The translations under genes were made by a program, and so were the position numbers. From Prostheceraeus crozeri (lineage: Eukaryota > Platyhelminthes > Polycladida > Euryleptidae): a stretch of DNA of 64,000 bases. The DNA is taken from positions 1 to 64,000 of the forward strand of contig CAJQUW010009248.1 of assembly GCA_907163375.1 (NCBI GenBank), written 5' to 3'. The notes under the pieces are model-generated. The model was not told the origin of the DNA. It saw nothing but the letters and a program-made list of their open reading frames with translations, and did no database searches. Positions 22,801 through 32,667 of this stretch are shown piece by piece; within the stretch, counting starts at the first letter, position 1, and the number at the start of each line of letters is the position of its first letter.

Positions 22801-25800
22801 TATTGTGAACCATTTTCTATGTTGATGCTTTAACTGAAGTTGACCGCTGCATCCATGTCAGCATTTAGTTCTTGTCATTATATGCATTAGTATGTACTTT
22901 CATTTCTTGAATGTTTTCTGAGGAATGACATCGATATTTCCAGAAAACTTGTAAAACTATACTGAACTTATTTTAAAACTATGTGTTAAAATTATCACAG
23001 CATATTAGATTGGTCAACTAACAATCGAGTCAGTTAATTTGACGATATTTCAAGTATTATTATTGTAATCATATTACACGCAAAACTGAAAAAAATATCG
23101 CAAACTTTTGTTGCTGAATTATAGCAAATACACGTTAGCTATTTGACAAAGCGACTTGGTAAAAATTAGTAATTAGGTAAAAAAACGGCTTTCCTCAAAG
23201 TCTCAAAGAATATTAGCAGTTTTGATTCTTTAGGGAAAGGAAAAATCGCTCTGCATTAATCGATTTGTCGAAGAGGATTTGTCCAGTCGTAGAGTTCCTC
23301 GAATATATCAGACCTGCAGCACTATTTGTTGCACACATGTGACTGGAATTCCTTTTCACCAATTCTTGAAATGCAAATTACAACTGCTCCTTTATCAGGT
23401 TTCATAGCATAAAGCAGCGGATAATATAGATATCATCCTCTGCTATAGACATGCATGAAGCTTTCAGATGTTCGTGCTCTCTGCAAATAGTGACATGCAA
23501 CTACAATTGCTATTTCAAGAGTACTTAGCAAACAGTCTACATTAAAAGAATGAGATTTGAAATGTGACCTTCCATACAGATGGGGTGCACATCTGAAAGA
23601 GCACTTTTTTCATAGAGTTATTTGATGAGACTTTGAAGAGGAACGACTTGCAACATCCTTGACACCATTTGGCTACTTCCTTGGGCGATCGTAAAGACAA
23701 GGAATATTGCTATGTTTAGTCACCAATTAATGAAGATTTTTTTATGAAATCAGACAGGAAAAACATGAACTGTATTGACAAGATCCTGCATAATTTGTTC
23801 CGAAGATGGAGGACAATTTTAGCGCAATTTTCATTAGATTTGATTGAATAATCTTGACGTATTTCTTTCAATTTCAGACTGAAATCTTTTGAAATTCCAG
23901 ACTAGTAAAACTGCAACTTTTGCATTGAAATCAGGATCGTTTTATTTGAAGTAGTTCTTTAATAGTTTCTTAAAAGGGAACCGCTTGTATGGTATTTTAA
24001 AATGTTTTTTATATTCTTCCACAGCACTTGCTCAAGTACTACTAGAAGAAGTGCAAACATGCAGAATCGAAGTAATGAAGTGCTAGTATGGATGAGACTG
24101 CTAAAAATGAGCGGTCGTATATTTCAGCATGTATTTACTTAAATTAAAATTTGACAATTTTGTGTTCCAATTTAGTTAGCTTCCATTCTCAGATTAAGTG
24201 AAAAGTATTCACTTTGTGCTAATTTTTCCTAACATCATGCGTATGTAATTCTATCATTTTTTCTTATCGATTATGTGAGCGAGAGTGTTGAGAAATTTAG
24301 CTAAAAAGATGTGCATGCAAATATTAAGAGGCTTGCTACACCTCAGTGTACGTAACTTCATAGACAACGAAAAATAAGCACATACATGAGTCCATGACCT
24401 GAAGACAATTATTCCATGCGGCCTAGAGTTAATGCCTCTTACCTAATCAGAGAAAACACAGAGAATCTTCACCGAAGGTCTCAATATGCTTCTCATTGGA
24501 CTTACATGCGCTTTTCTTTTATCATGTTTGATAAGAAGAGGGATCGGGTAGAACTCGGCAGATACGCGGATTCCTGGTTAGCGATATAGGCTGAACATCA
24601 TTCCGTGAAAGTCTCATTTTCGGTCTCGTTTCCTGCAAAAACCCGTTTTGGTGGCCGGACTATATCTTGCGAAAGAAGGTATAATTTTCACGATCAATAC
24701 ACTAGGTGACATGCCACGCTCAATCACGCGTAATTCAAGCGTAAACCACGCTTAATTACACATGACCCTAAACATCCATGGCTATGCGGGATATTGCTGC
24801 AACATCTGTTATATAAGTTAGTAATAGTTGTCAGTCCTGTTATATAGACTTCGCGTCTCATGTGTCTGTATGCATCAGAGGCTAAACAATGTGATAGGAC
24901 CTAAATTTCATGCTCAAGGAAGACAGAACATGCTTAGCGGTTCATCCGTGGTTCAAGCGGCAACCCAGACAACCGTAGACGACGTGCAAACTATAAAAGC
25001 TCGCCCGCGCGTATTCATAAATATTCTCCATTATTAACAGTATCAGATCAAATGATTTCTGACTCTTAGTGCAGCGCGTATGTACGCGGGTAGAAGAATA
25101 GAATGCCTTAACCACGGATGTTTGGGGTGTTCCGTAATTACGCGCGGCATGTCACCTAGTGCATGAGTCTAATGATAAGGAACATCAGTGTTTTATGCCT
25201 ACCAGCCGCACATCTTTTGCATGGCAATTTGATCTATCGTTTATTTAATTTCATTGTTGTTAAATGCTTTTGATAATGAATAGCATTCATTGCTATTGCA
25301 ATCAACTTCACATTTTCTCAATGTTGTGTTCTACAGATGATCAACAGCAAATCTCATTTAATTGGGTGTGGAATCTATCAATGCACAATTACCACGGCGC
25401 ATTTAGCTTGTCTTTTTGATACTGCGTAAGTTGGTGTATTGCAAAATTAGGTCTCATTTTTAAATAACTCAACTTTTATTTCAGGGTGAACATTACGCAG
25501 ACACCATTGTTCAAACCTTTTGAATATGGAGCTCCATGTGACAATTGTCCTACAAACTACGCATTTTGCAAAGATTCTATAATTTGTGCTAACACATTGG
25601 CTTGTAAAAGTGGCAGTTGTCGTAAGTATTGAGAATCATTGTCTTATGTCGACATACTTTAGTAAGTCATCATCCTAATGACTGTACTATTAGCATCCGT
25701 GTCTAAATCGAAAAGAGGCAAAGTTGCAAGTAGGATCTATATTTTCTACAACGACACTGAAGCCTTTCCCCAGCTATACCTTTCCCCTCCATGATACTTC

Positions 25801-28800
25801 ACCGACAAGGAAAGGCCTGACGCTGATGATGTTAAGTTTCATTGTATTAGCCGTGAATCACGCAAAGTACACTGCGAGGTGGTTGTTCCTGACTATTGTC
25901 AACCACTTGAAGAAGTCATCTTGTAGGGGGGACGTGGTCATGACAGTACGTGTCCACAACGAAACATCCTCTCTAGCATTTCAATGGGCATGACATTCGG
26001 CAGATAGCACAGAAATTGACAACAACAAAACCTTAGAAAGGAAGTAAAGCTCCATTCAATACACGATAGTGGCACAAAATCCCACGCATTTTCACTTAGA
26101 TACACTTGTCAACGGCTGTATCATTGGGTTAGAGTCAGTCACATGTGCAATGCTAAGCTTTTCATTGGTGATTCATGCCCCAACTTAGTTCCCCCGATGT
26201 GCCGCGACCTGGTGTCAATTTCCATTCTAGTCAACTTCAGATATTTCTATGGCAGGTAGTAATAGCGCAATATTGATAGATAGCATAGAAATCTTCAGCT
26301 GCAGTGACATTAAGATCCCACAAGTGAAGCCCAGCATATCTGACGGCAATACATCTTCAATGCGTCACTCAGGAAGAGAATGAGAATTGTACATTCACTT
26401 CTGGTTGAGTGCTGAAAGCGGTCTTGACAGCTGATTGCCTCGGTCAACACGCTCTCAGACCATGTAAATAGAATACGGAGTTGCATCCTCAGTTGAAAAA
26501 TGGAAACAGATCTGAATAGCTGCCATTTCATCTAATATCAGGAATTATCAGCAAGCCTAGTTCACATATATAACATCGACACAATTCCCTACTACAGTTG
26601 CAGGCATGCTCGGTTAAATTGGAGATTTGCAATTAGCAAGTTAGTGAAATTTCGACGAGAACTGATTAAATATCACTCTAAACACACTGATACTCAACTG
26701 AGTAAGTATGAATTGTATGTAACTCAGTATTTAATAATTAAAAGGTGCATTTATTAATCTAATCATTGCACGCGCACTAACTTACTCGATTTGCTATTAC
26801 TGTGTTTAAAGTGATATTTAATCAATGCCTGTTGAAATTTCACTAACTTACTAATTGCAAATCTCTTCTCTGAGATTAAAAAGAGATTTTCATGCATGTT
26901 AGTGCCTTCAAAAAGGAGAGAGCATTCTTCTATTAGAAATATTTAAATATGTGCTGATATAATCCATATACTAAAATATGTGTACTTGCAATATAATATT
27001 TCTCATATGATGATGAAAATCATCCCAGCAGCCATTTATAATAAAATATAATGCTTACAAATGTAAATTGTTAATTAAAGTAGTCCTAATGAGGACTAAT
27101 GGCGTTCTCCAATCCGCAAGTATACAAAGGCAATGCTGCTGTAATCATTGGATTAATCAGTTCTTAAAAGAACTCAGTGGATCTTTCTCGTGGCAACGAA
27201 TTAAAATTGATCAGCTTTGGCCCAATATCTGGTAAAAATGGAAATCTTAAGACTTGTAACACTACTGCTTATTCTTACTGTCAATATACTACATAGTTGT
27301 TCTTCCGAACAGAAACCACGTAATAAAAAAAAACTGTTGGTTTTTTATTACGTGGTTTCTGTTCGGAAGCTTAGTGCTATTTTATTGATTAATATACGAC
27401 ATGTAATACCATAGATTCCAAACACTGCCGTATACACGTTCTAATATACTGTACCGACTACAGATGATGGTAGTCAAAATAGAATAGGACAATGGTCACC
27501 ATAGGTTGAGGAAATTAAAAAATGGATGTTATAAAACAACTGCAGACCGATGAATAAAACTTGGAAAAGTTGAGGTAAAACATGGAAATGCAATGATGCT
27601 ACTACACCGATTACAAGTGAACTATATCTGACACTACACATGGTGGAGTATAATAGAATATAATTAATATATATTAATATGTAATATATCATATAAATAT
27701 ATGACATGATTGCCGCAAAGTTCGGAAAAGAATGTGGTCCTGTTTCGGAATCTTTTTTCTCACAAATGGTGTCACACTTGTCACGAGGTGCGCAGTAGAG
27801 CGGTTTATAAAGAGTATTGTAAAGCATGCTTTTTACAGTATAATACAGCCGTGCCATAATCTTCGAATCATTGATACGTAAATGCATTTCAGTCTTTCAC
27901 ATTTCTTTCAGAGTGTACAATATCGGATAGCTTATGCACTCAGAGTAGCTCCAAAAATGATTTCGACGAAGCCAATTGTCGATGTCGTTGCCAGCCAGGA
28001 AATGACGGAAGTGTTTGCGATGGTGAGTCCGACAAGGTCCTACAGGAGGCGCTCCAAGCATGCACATGGATACCTTTGAATTCAAAGGGTTTTCAGTTGC
28101 GTTGATCATAAAGTAATTAGTTAGATCGCATGTCGCTATCTGCGTGCTGGTCAGCGGTGGTAGTTCGAATTCGGTTTCATTTCTCAGGGAATTGTCTCTT
28201 CCTTTCTTCACAGACTTAGTCTATCCATGTACAAATATATGTCGATGAGAACATTCATGACCTTTGGAAATATGAATCATTCGTACAACAGAGCTAAGTA
28301 CAGTAAGTGCACAAGTACTTCCTCCATGAATGCTTTGTTGATATTTAGGTCTGATGACAAAATAGTAGTCATAATACAAAAACTATTTGAGAAGTTCGTT
28401 GATATTTCGCAGGATAAGAGTCAATTAGTCCAAGATATTCGTGTGTCCACTTAACACATTAGAATCTTGACCTAGATAATCTATCTATATATGAAGCATA
28501 AGGTTTCATTTAATGTGATGTTTGTTAAAATGCATTCAAACTTAATGCAAAGTTCAATACGAAAATAATGTTTGGAAATTTAATTGATCTCTAGTATCGT
28601 TATTTACGCGAAACCACATGGAATCTGCAGAATGACAAATCATCACGAACAGCACATTTATAGCGAAATTTGTGTACTTCCGTAACAAGCACATTTCTTG
28701 GTTATGTTGTCTTTATGGCTGCAGAAAAGCACCTTGATTGCACTTTGAAATCATTGATTAAAACAGCAAAATAAAGTTCCAGGAGAGTCATAGTCCTCTA

Positions 28801-29630
28801 TATATGGTCTTTATTCAAAAATCGTATTTCCTGGAAGGAGATAGATAACTCACCGAATTCAAGGCATTTATGGCTTGCTTCAAATTACATTTGTCTTAAA
28901 AGATAACCTTTTGTCTCACCGTCGCATCTTTTCAAAAATGTCTCAGTCATCCGTTATCGCTCTAAACGAACAACCATTGATATCCGTTGAGCTACTTTTT
29001 GCAAGGATTATGCTTTTGAGATCTAAGAAACCGCTTCATCAATCTTTAAAAAAAGGTGAATTTTTGAAAATCTACCTATGAGTCTGCATACTATTTACAT
29101 GATACTACAGATATTGATATTCGGGAAGTATAAAATTCATTGAACATCAAATTAACTAACTTTTTATAGGAATTTTGATAGCATGTTAGCGTACAGGGAA
29201 ATTACATTTAGCATCAAACAAACGTTATGAACAGCATGATCATTTTAATTTTCATGTAAAATATATATAACTTCTTGGTTTAATACTCTAGCTTGCTTTT
29301 TTGGCAAATTTAATTATAATACCTTATTTTCAGAAACAGTTTCATTTTTTTAATGTTTACTCATCTACATCTATGTGTCAACTATGACAGTTGAATTTGA
29401 TTATGACATTTTACTCTTTCTATAAAGGGAGATTTATGGCATGAAAAACAAGAAATGGAAATCATGTTTGCAAGACTAATCCTCAGTAGGAGTTACTCAT
29501 TATTTGTTCAGTTTTTCATGTGATCATAATTGACAACTCGACTCTTTCAGGAGTAATCGATGCTATAGAACCGGAGATTATATCGATGCCTGAGGCAGCA
29601 TCTGAAGAGGAACTGAATCTACCAATTTGA
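13663..29630 (+). CDS. Secreted CAP-superfamily (CRISP-like) protein with EGF-like module
   Basis: Joined exons 13663-13869, 18215-18357, 21299-21380, 25337-25425, 25485-25621, 27912-28022 and 29551-29630 give 849 nt, 282 residues. Every junction is GT-AG with matching phase (0, 2, 0, 2, 1, 1). Residues 1-19 form a signal peptide. About 30-175 is a CAP domain (VKKINDLR; ADKELARNA; GDYMQ followed by M.....LIGCGIYQC). About 180-220 is a CRISP-like Cys-rich hinge (GAPCDNCPTNY). About 221-257 is EGF-like (CRCRCQPGNDGSVC), and the end is an acidic tail (EAASEEELNLPI). Known CAP proteins use HN..R, GEN and GH.TQ motifs; here these are IN..R, FGRRYLY and GDYMQ, so the His/Glu cluster is lost. It is probably a binding or structural protein. 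The six introns total about 15 kb and are full of mobile DNA. Splicing is inferred. Confidence 0.82.
14115..14398. mobile_element. MITE with GTGCC/GGCAC-rich interior
   Basis: Ends CACTGTAAACTCTAGGGCAC and its near-inverse GTGCCCTACAGTTTGCAGTG; TA follows the right end, TG precedes the left. It is 284 bp and contains about a dozen GGCAC or GTGCC words in both orientations. No coding capacity. It lies in intron 1 of the CAP-like gene. Confidence 0.75.
14400..14592 (-). repeat. tRNA-derived SINE
   Basis: On the - strand the head has a pol III A box (TGGCACAGTGGTTAAG, 14588-14573) and a B box (GGTCGAACCCC, 14543-14533). The body runs down to the MITE edge at 14400. The boundary toward the MITE is abrupt, so one inserted next to the other or the SINE is truncated there. 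Confidence 0.7.
15140..15335. repeat. Short dispersed motif CTGTGGTGTAA
   Basis: GTGTGGTGTAAGAGAA or CTGTGGTGTAA occurs near 15201, 15252 and 15322, with inverted partners (CTACACAGTTT near 15220). It abuts the R2 repeat copy at 15336. It may be part of the same element. Confidence 0.4.
15336..15450 (-). repeat. Repeat R2, copy 1 (short, inverted)
   Basis: On the - strand this reads GATGATGAAAGTCACCCCAG through AATTTAAATTATTAG and GTCCTAATGAGGACT to GGCGTTCTCCAATCCGC. It matches the first 115 bp of the longer copies at 27000 and 43919. Confidence 0.75.
16260..17000. repeat. Paired clusters of GGAGTCCTATCA palindromes
   Basis: GGAGTCCTATCA-ATT-TGATAGGACTCC lies at about 16269, followed by TTGATAGGACTC and GACTCCGACTCCGGG. 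Near 16931 AGTCCTATCA-TT-TGATAGGACT and ATGATAGGACTCCGGGACTC recur. The flanks GGGATTTGACATC (left) and GTCGGAGT...TCACATCCCT (right) suggest the two clusters are the ends of one roughly 740-bp element. No coding region is recognised between them. Confidence 0.55.
17558..17677. mobile_element. piggyBac-type MITE, 120 bp, TTAA flanks
   Basis: TTAA at 17554-17557 and 17678-17681 bracket ends CCGTCAGAGACCTGAG and CTCAGGTCTCTGAGGG, a 16-bp inverted repeat with one mismatch. TTAA target duplication and CC-initial ends are the piggyBac hallmark. It is non-coding, so it would need a transposase in trans. Confidence 0.8.
18215..18357 (+). CDS. CAP-like gene, exon 2
   Basis: Preceded by CTTTACTTCACAG and followed by donor GTGAGTCA. 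Phase 0 in, phase 2 out. It encodes MADKELARNAMKLVKSCNES, the CAP helix that normally reads W...LA..A..WA..C, then FDNFGRRYLYFFG where relatives have the GEN motif. Confidence 0.78.
18470..18612 (-). repeat. tRNA-derived SINE, second family
   Basis: On the - strand an A box (TGGCCTAGTGAAGAAGG, 18599-18583) and B box (GGTTCTATTCC, 18556-18546) lead into a body ending near AATGACAGCTATTAAG. The body recurs without the head at 19827-19900. Confidence 0.65.
18701..19204. mobile_element. Foldback element, two arms of about 245 bp
   Basis: Left arm 18701-18943 and right arm 18959-19204 are inverted copies separated by 15 bp. Shared words include CCTCTAGAATGGAA, CTTCATGCAAT, CGCACGCATTTTC, CCCCAACTTAGTTCCC and AATTTCCATTCTAGTCAACT. 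The right arm carries a G-run of about 10 (19025) where the left has fewer. The arms are clearly diverged, so it is not a very recent insertion. It lies in intron 2 of the CAP-like gene. Confidence 0.85.
19284..19733 (-). repeat. Interspersed repeat R1, copy 2
   Basis: Inverted copy of 8052-8495. It shares AGGAAGCATT..AACATGTAACG, TAATACCATAGCAATCGAACA and GATCACACAGCAAAGAGACA on this strand. It differs by scattered substitutions and small indels, so frames are not conserved. Confidence 0.8.
19827..19900 (-). repeat. Headless SINE fragment
   Basis: Matches the body of the SINE at 18470-18552 (AGAATGACAGCTATTAAGT, AAGACACCAACAC, GACCGCACT) but lacks the A and B boxes. Confidence 0.65.
20170..20650 (-). 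mobile_element. LINE 3' end fragment
   Basis: The - strand reads VPFWNDLPADCDECSSISSF, the conserved C-terminal tail of Jockey/CR1/L2-type reverse transcriptases, then a short 3' UTR ending in tandem GCAATCAA units near 20180-20205. No reverse transcriptase core remains. A stop follows SSISSF. Confidence 0.7.
21299..21380 (+). CDS. CAP-like gene, exon 3
   Basis: Acceptor TTTCATCTCCAG, donor GTCAGTTATC. Phase 2 in, phase 0 out. It encodes AWSAWSNDGDIDLNDADSML then GDYMQ, the position of the family GH.TQ motif. Confidence 0.78.
21390..24690. other. Large part of CAP-like gene intron 3
   Basis: AT-rich intron sequence. No exon-like segment with matching phase and no recognisable transposon ORF was found. 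Confidence 0.4.
24700..25161. mobile_element. Non-autonomous DNA transposon, CACTAGGTGACATGCC ends
   Basis: Left end CACTAGGTGACATGCCACGC and right end GCGCGGCATGTCACCTAGTG are inverted repeats with one mismatch. The inversion resumes inward (CTAAACATCCATGG against CCACGGATGTTTGG). It is 462 bp with no convincing gene; the open frame at 24828-25037 has no known motif. Confidence 0.8.
25337..25425 (+). CDS. CAP-like gene, exon 4
   Basis: Acceptor GTTCTACAG, donor GTAAGTTGG. Phase 0 in, phase 2 out. It encodes HLIGCGIYQCTITTAHLAC, matching the conserved IGCG....C......C stretch of CAP proteins. Confidence 0.82.
25485..25621 (+). CDS. CAP-like gene, exon 5
   Basis: Acceptor CTTTTATTTCAG, donor GTAAGTATTG. 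Phase 2 in, phase 1 out. It encodes PFEYGAPCDNCPTNYAFCKD and CANTLACKSGSC, the Cys-rich hinge that follows CAP domains in CRISP-type proteins. Confidence 0.82.
26021..26251 (-). repeat. Solo arm of the 18701-19204 foldback family
   Basis: Similar along its length to one arm of the foldback (CGCATTTTCACTTAGATACA, CTGTATCATTGGGTTAGA, CCCCAACTTAGTTCCC). No inverted partner lies nearby. Orientation is arbitrary for a foldback. Confidence 0.75.
26622..26865. mobile_element. MITE, 244 bp, long terminal inverted repeats
   Basis: Left arm 26622-26685 (GAGATTTGCAATTAG, AGTTAGTGAAATTTC) and right arm 26812-26865 (GAAATTTCACTAACTTA, CTAATTGCAAATCTC) are inverted. No coding capacity. Confidence 0.75.
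27000..27652 (+). repeat. Repeat R2, copy 2 (long)
   Basis: Matches 43919-44456 from TGATGATGAAAATCATCCCA through AGTCCTAATGAGGACT and CAGCTTTGGCCCAATATCTG to GAACTATATCTGA and CTACACATGG. It carries about 110-130 extra bp (about 27290-27405) absent from the other long copy. An ATG at about 27238 begins MEILRLVTLLLILTVNILH, which looks like a signal peptide or membrane anchor; the other copy keeps the ATG but stops sooner. It lies in intron 5 of the CAP-like gene. Confidence 0.8.
27302..27369. repeat. Perfect hairpin, 29-bp arms, 10-base loop
   Basis: 27302-27330 (CTTCCGAACAGAAACCACGT then AATAAAAAA) is the exact inverse of 27341-27369, with loop AAACTGTTGG. It lies wholly within the part of R2 copy 2 missing from R2 copy 3. 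It could be a small foldback insertion or encode a folded RNA. Confidence 0.9.
27912..28022 (+). CDS. CAP-like gene, exon 6 (EGF-like)
   Basis: Acceptor CACATTTCTTTCAG, donor GTGAGTCCG. Phase 1 in and 1 out, the classic symmetrical module exon. It encodes CTISDSLCTQ and ANCRCRCQPGNDGSVCD, six or more Cys in EGF-like order. Confidence 0.8.
29551..29630 (+). CDS. CAP-like gene, exon 7 (terminal)
   Basis: Acceptor CGACTCTTTCAG; stop TGA at 29628-29630. It encodes an acidic tail, PEAASEEELNLPI. No clear AATAAA is seen shortly downstream. CAGGTAAATG about 16 bp past the stop could be a further donor. Confidence 0.72.
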
Positions 29631-29699
29631 CCCACTTTCGGAAACAGGTAAATGAAATGCCACACTCCGTACTTGACAATTTTATTTACAAAAATTTTA

Positions 29700-29850
29700 G
29701 TCTTTGATAAGTAAGTAAGCGTTTATTCGGAACTATTTGAAATCGCAACATTACAAAATGGCTTTTACACAATAATGACATGCATATGAATGAGTCGATA
29801 AAACATGTCGACAACACAAAGGCAAAAAAATCAACAGCTTCATAAAAGTC
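29700..29850 (-). repeat. Possible LINE 3' tail
   Basis: The - strand reads GAATAAACGCTTACTTACTT, resembling the tandem-tailed 3' ends of invertebrate CR1/L2-like LINEs. No coding remnant is visible, so this is tentative. Confidence 0.35.
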
Positions 29851-31010
29851 AAATGCTGGGAGATATGTAACATACCATTAGCCATAATACATGAATATGG
29901 GAAGAATGAATGCATTCTTCTACTAGAATTCTTCTAGTTAAGTGAATACAACCATACGTAGCCAACAAGAAACTAAGTGAACGTCCCCATAGATACTCCC
30001 GCCGTTAGTCCACTGCTTCAGAAAAGAAATAAGGAATTACATGTAGGGTGTCCGTAAAGTCGCTTGACTTTTAAATTGAACATCTACATGAGAAAGCAAA
30101 AAACTTTTTTATCACAAGCCATGTTATATTGCGCAACATCAAGGGGAATTTACGAATCTAACAATAAGAAGCCAATATTTGATGATTAAAATGTTCAAAT
30201 CAAGTGTTCGAAATGATTGCCATCGCAATCAATCACTGCAGTCAATCGACGAATAATATCGAAAACACCGGCGGCAAGTTCTTCACATGTGACTTCATTG
30301 CAGATATCAGTGATCTTCTCACTCAACTGGTCCAGGCTTTGTGGCTTACCATGATGGTATATCTTCGCTTTCATCCATCCCCAGAACCAAAAGTCGAGAG
30401 GATTCAAATCAGGTGAACGTGGAGGCCACTCTCGGTCACATCCTCGACTTATCACGCGATCACCAAATGTCTGGACGAGGAAGTTTCGTACCTTTGTTGA
30501 AAAGTGGGGTGGGGCACCATCTTGCATAAATATACAGGAGGACAATTTGCGCTTTTGCGCAAGTTGAGGACGCGCGTGCTCCTTAAGCATCTGGAGATAG
30601 GAATCAGCTGTCACTGTGTTGGAGAAGAAAAAAGGTCGTAGTCCAAACTTAGCAGAAAATCCCATCCAAACACATAACTTAGCTGAATGAAGGGATTTTG
30701 AGATGCATGTTGATGGCTTAACATCTGACCAGATACGGCAATTGTGCGTGTTAACGATCCCATCGAGTGAAAAATGCGCCTCGTCAGACCAGACAATGTC
30801 ATCGATTACATTCTGATTGTCGAGAAGCCATCTCGCAAACTCTAAGCGCTTTGGCTTGTCGCCGGCTCAAGTGCTTGCATGACTTGTAATTTGTACGGGT
30901 AAAGTTTTAGTTCATGCCGAAGGATTTTATGGACACTAGTCTTTGAAATGATACCAACCTCTTCAGCCATTTTGCGAACTGACGTGACTCCTAGCTTTGA
31001 TTTTGAACTA

Positions 31011-32667
31011 CAGATTGTTTCATAAAAAATGGATCACCCTTAAACATCGCCTTAAATTCAACTTTGTCTAACTCCGCCAAACTTGAACGAATTTCTCTGA
31101 AATTCGGAAGATATGTCAGTTGTGCTTACTAATATCATTGTTGGAAATTTCAAGCATGCATATTGAGTTGTTTTCCTGTTATAGATAAAAAAAGTAGTAG
31201 ATAATTTGATCTTCATTTAGCAATGTTACACAAAATCATACCTCACTCTTATGAAATTACATTTGTTTCCTTTGTAATGTAATATGTTGTTCTACAAGCC
31301 AAAAGCTATCAAGCAAAACAAAAATAAAGAAAATCGGTCAATCAGAGCCAGTATAGCACCATTATTCATCAACAATAATGTAACTGCTACATGTGATTAA
31401 CTGGACTTCATGTTCCATAGCTTCCTGACTTCGTTGCGGTGGTGTTGGCAGCACTCCTGATTGCTTTCAGCTAGAAATCTATCTCTTACCGGTTGAAAAC
31501 AATACAAAGCACAAATGAACAATAACGAGATCGCATTCACAAAAGGCAAAGTGTCAGCCTTGCTAGAACTAGGGTTTTCTTTGCGAGCTACAAGCAAGCG
31601 ACTAAATGTCTCTTACACAAATGTGCATCGATGGCATAATGATGATTTTCGACTCTGTCGTAAAGATGGCTCTGGTCGTCCACGCAAAACATCCAAACGT
31701 GGAGACCGCCTAATTTTGAGATTTGTTAAAGTTGATCCAAGTCTTTCGTTAACTGAGATGGTTGCACTAGACTCGTCTATTTCTAAGTCCACTATTCGTA
31801 GAAGACTTATTGAGTCGAATTTCAAGAGCTGTAAGAGGCCCTCTCAGACCGAATTATCAGATCAGCATACAAAAAGACGTCTCAGATGGGCAATGAGTCA
31901 TTGTCACTGGCGAAATCAATGGGATCGGGTTGTCTGGTCTGATGAGGCATCAGTCCGTATGAAGGATAGTGATGGTCGATTGAGATTATGGATAAAATCT
32001 GATCAGGAAATTCTGAGACATTTATATCGTCCCCGGGTACAAGGTGGTGCGACTCTACTGATTTGGGCTGGCATTTGGACCAATGGCCGCTCTGAACTTC
32101 ACATATAGCAAGGAACCATGAATTCTGAACGCTATGTGAATGTTTTACGAATGAACATTGGCCAAATGACAGATCAACTTGGTGATCCATCGACTTGGTT
32201 ATTTATGGATGATAATGCTACGTGTCACAGGAGTAGTAGAGTCAACTTATGGAAGTCTCAATTAGGGCTTAGGACATTATCTTGACCAGCTCGTTCTCCT
32301 GATCTGAATCCCATAGAAAATGTATGGAGTATTCTAAAACGTAACGTTCGTCGTTCACTGCTACCTACAGATGGCGTGTCACAACTTACGTCACTGTTAA
32401 AAAGAGAGTGGAGAAAGTTGGATCAGTCAAAAATCAACGATATCATCGAATCAATGCCTAGACGAATTGGTAATGTCATTGACAATAAGGGTAGGGCCAC
32501 AAAATATTAGCTTCTTAAGAACCGTTGCTGTATCATAGCTTATCAGATTATATAAGGACATTTAAATATATTAGGGACATGAAATAACATGAAAAATGCT
32601 TTCTGTATCATACTTATGTTTTATTTAGTCAAATTTTAGGCTGATCCACTTTTTATGAAACGGACTG
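31011..32667 (+). mobile_element. Tc1-type element family A, copy 2, nested
   Basis: TA at 31009-31010 and 32668-32669; ends CAGATTGTTTCATAAAAAAT and ATGAAACGGACTG as in copies 1 and 3. At 1657 bp it is full length. It inserted into the transposase gene of the DD41D element. Confidence 0.92.
31515..32510 (+). pseudogene. Tc1-type transposase A, two nonsense changes
   Basis: The same protein as 48401-47409 in one frame, including SALLELGFSLRATSKRL, VVWSDEASVR, DDNATCHR and SPDLNPIENVW. It is stopped after SELHI (32106-32108, Gln codon to TAG) and again at 32284-32286 (Trp of LSWPARS to TGA). Otherwise it is nearly identical to the intact copy, which points to a recent insertion. Confidence 0.92.

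Noticed and set aside
24828-25037. 69-residue frame
   Set aside because: It lies inside a MITE with no motif.
27302-27369. Calling the hairpin a microRNA gene
   Set aside because: A perfect stem with no bulges and an A/T-run base is more like a foldback; no expression evidence.
27474-27887. 137-residue - strand frame
   Set aside because: It spans the boundary of repeat R2 and unrelated intron sequence; no domain.
28120-28210. tRNA gene from a GGTAGTTCGAATTCGG box
   Set aside because: No matching A box or cloverleaf found at the right distance.
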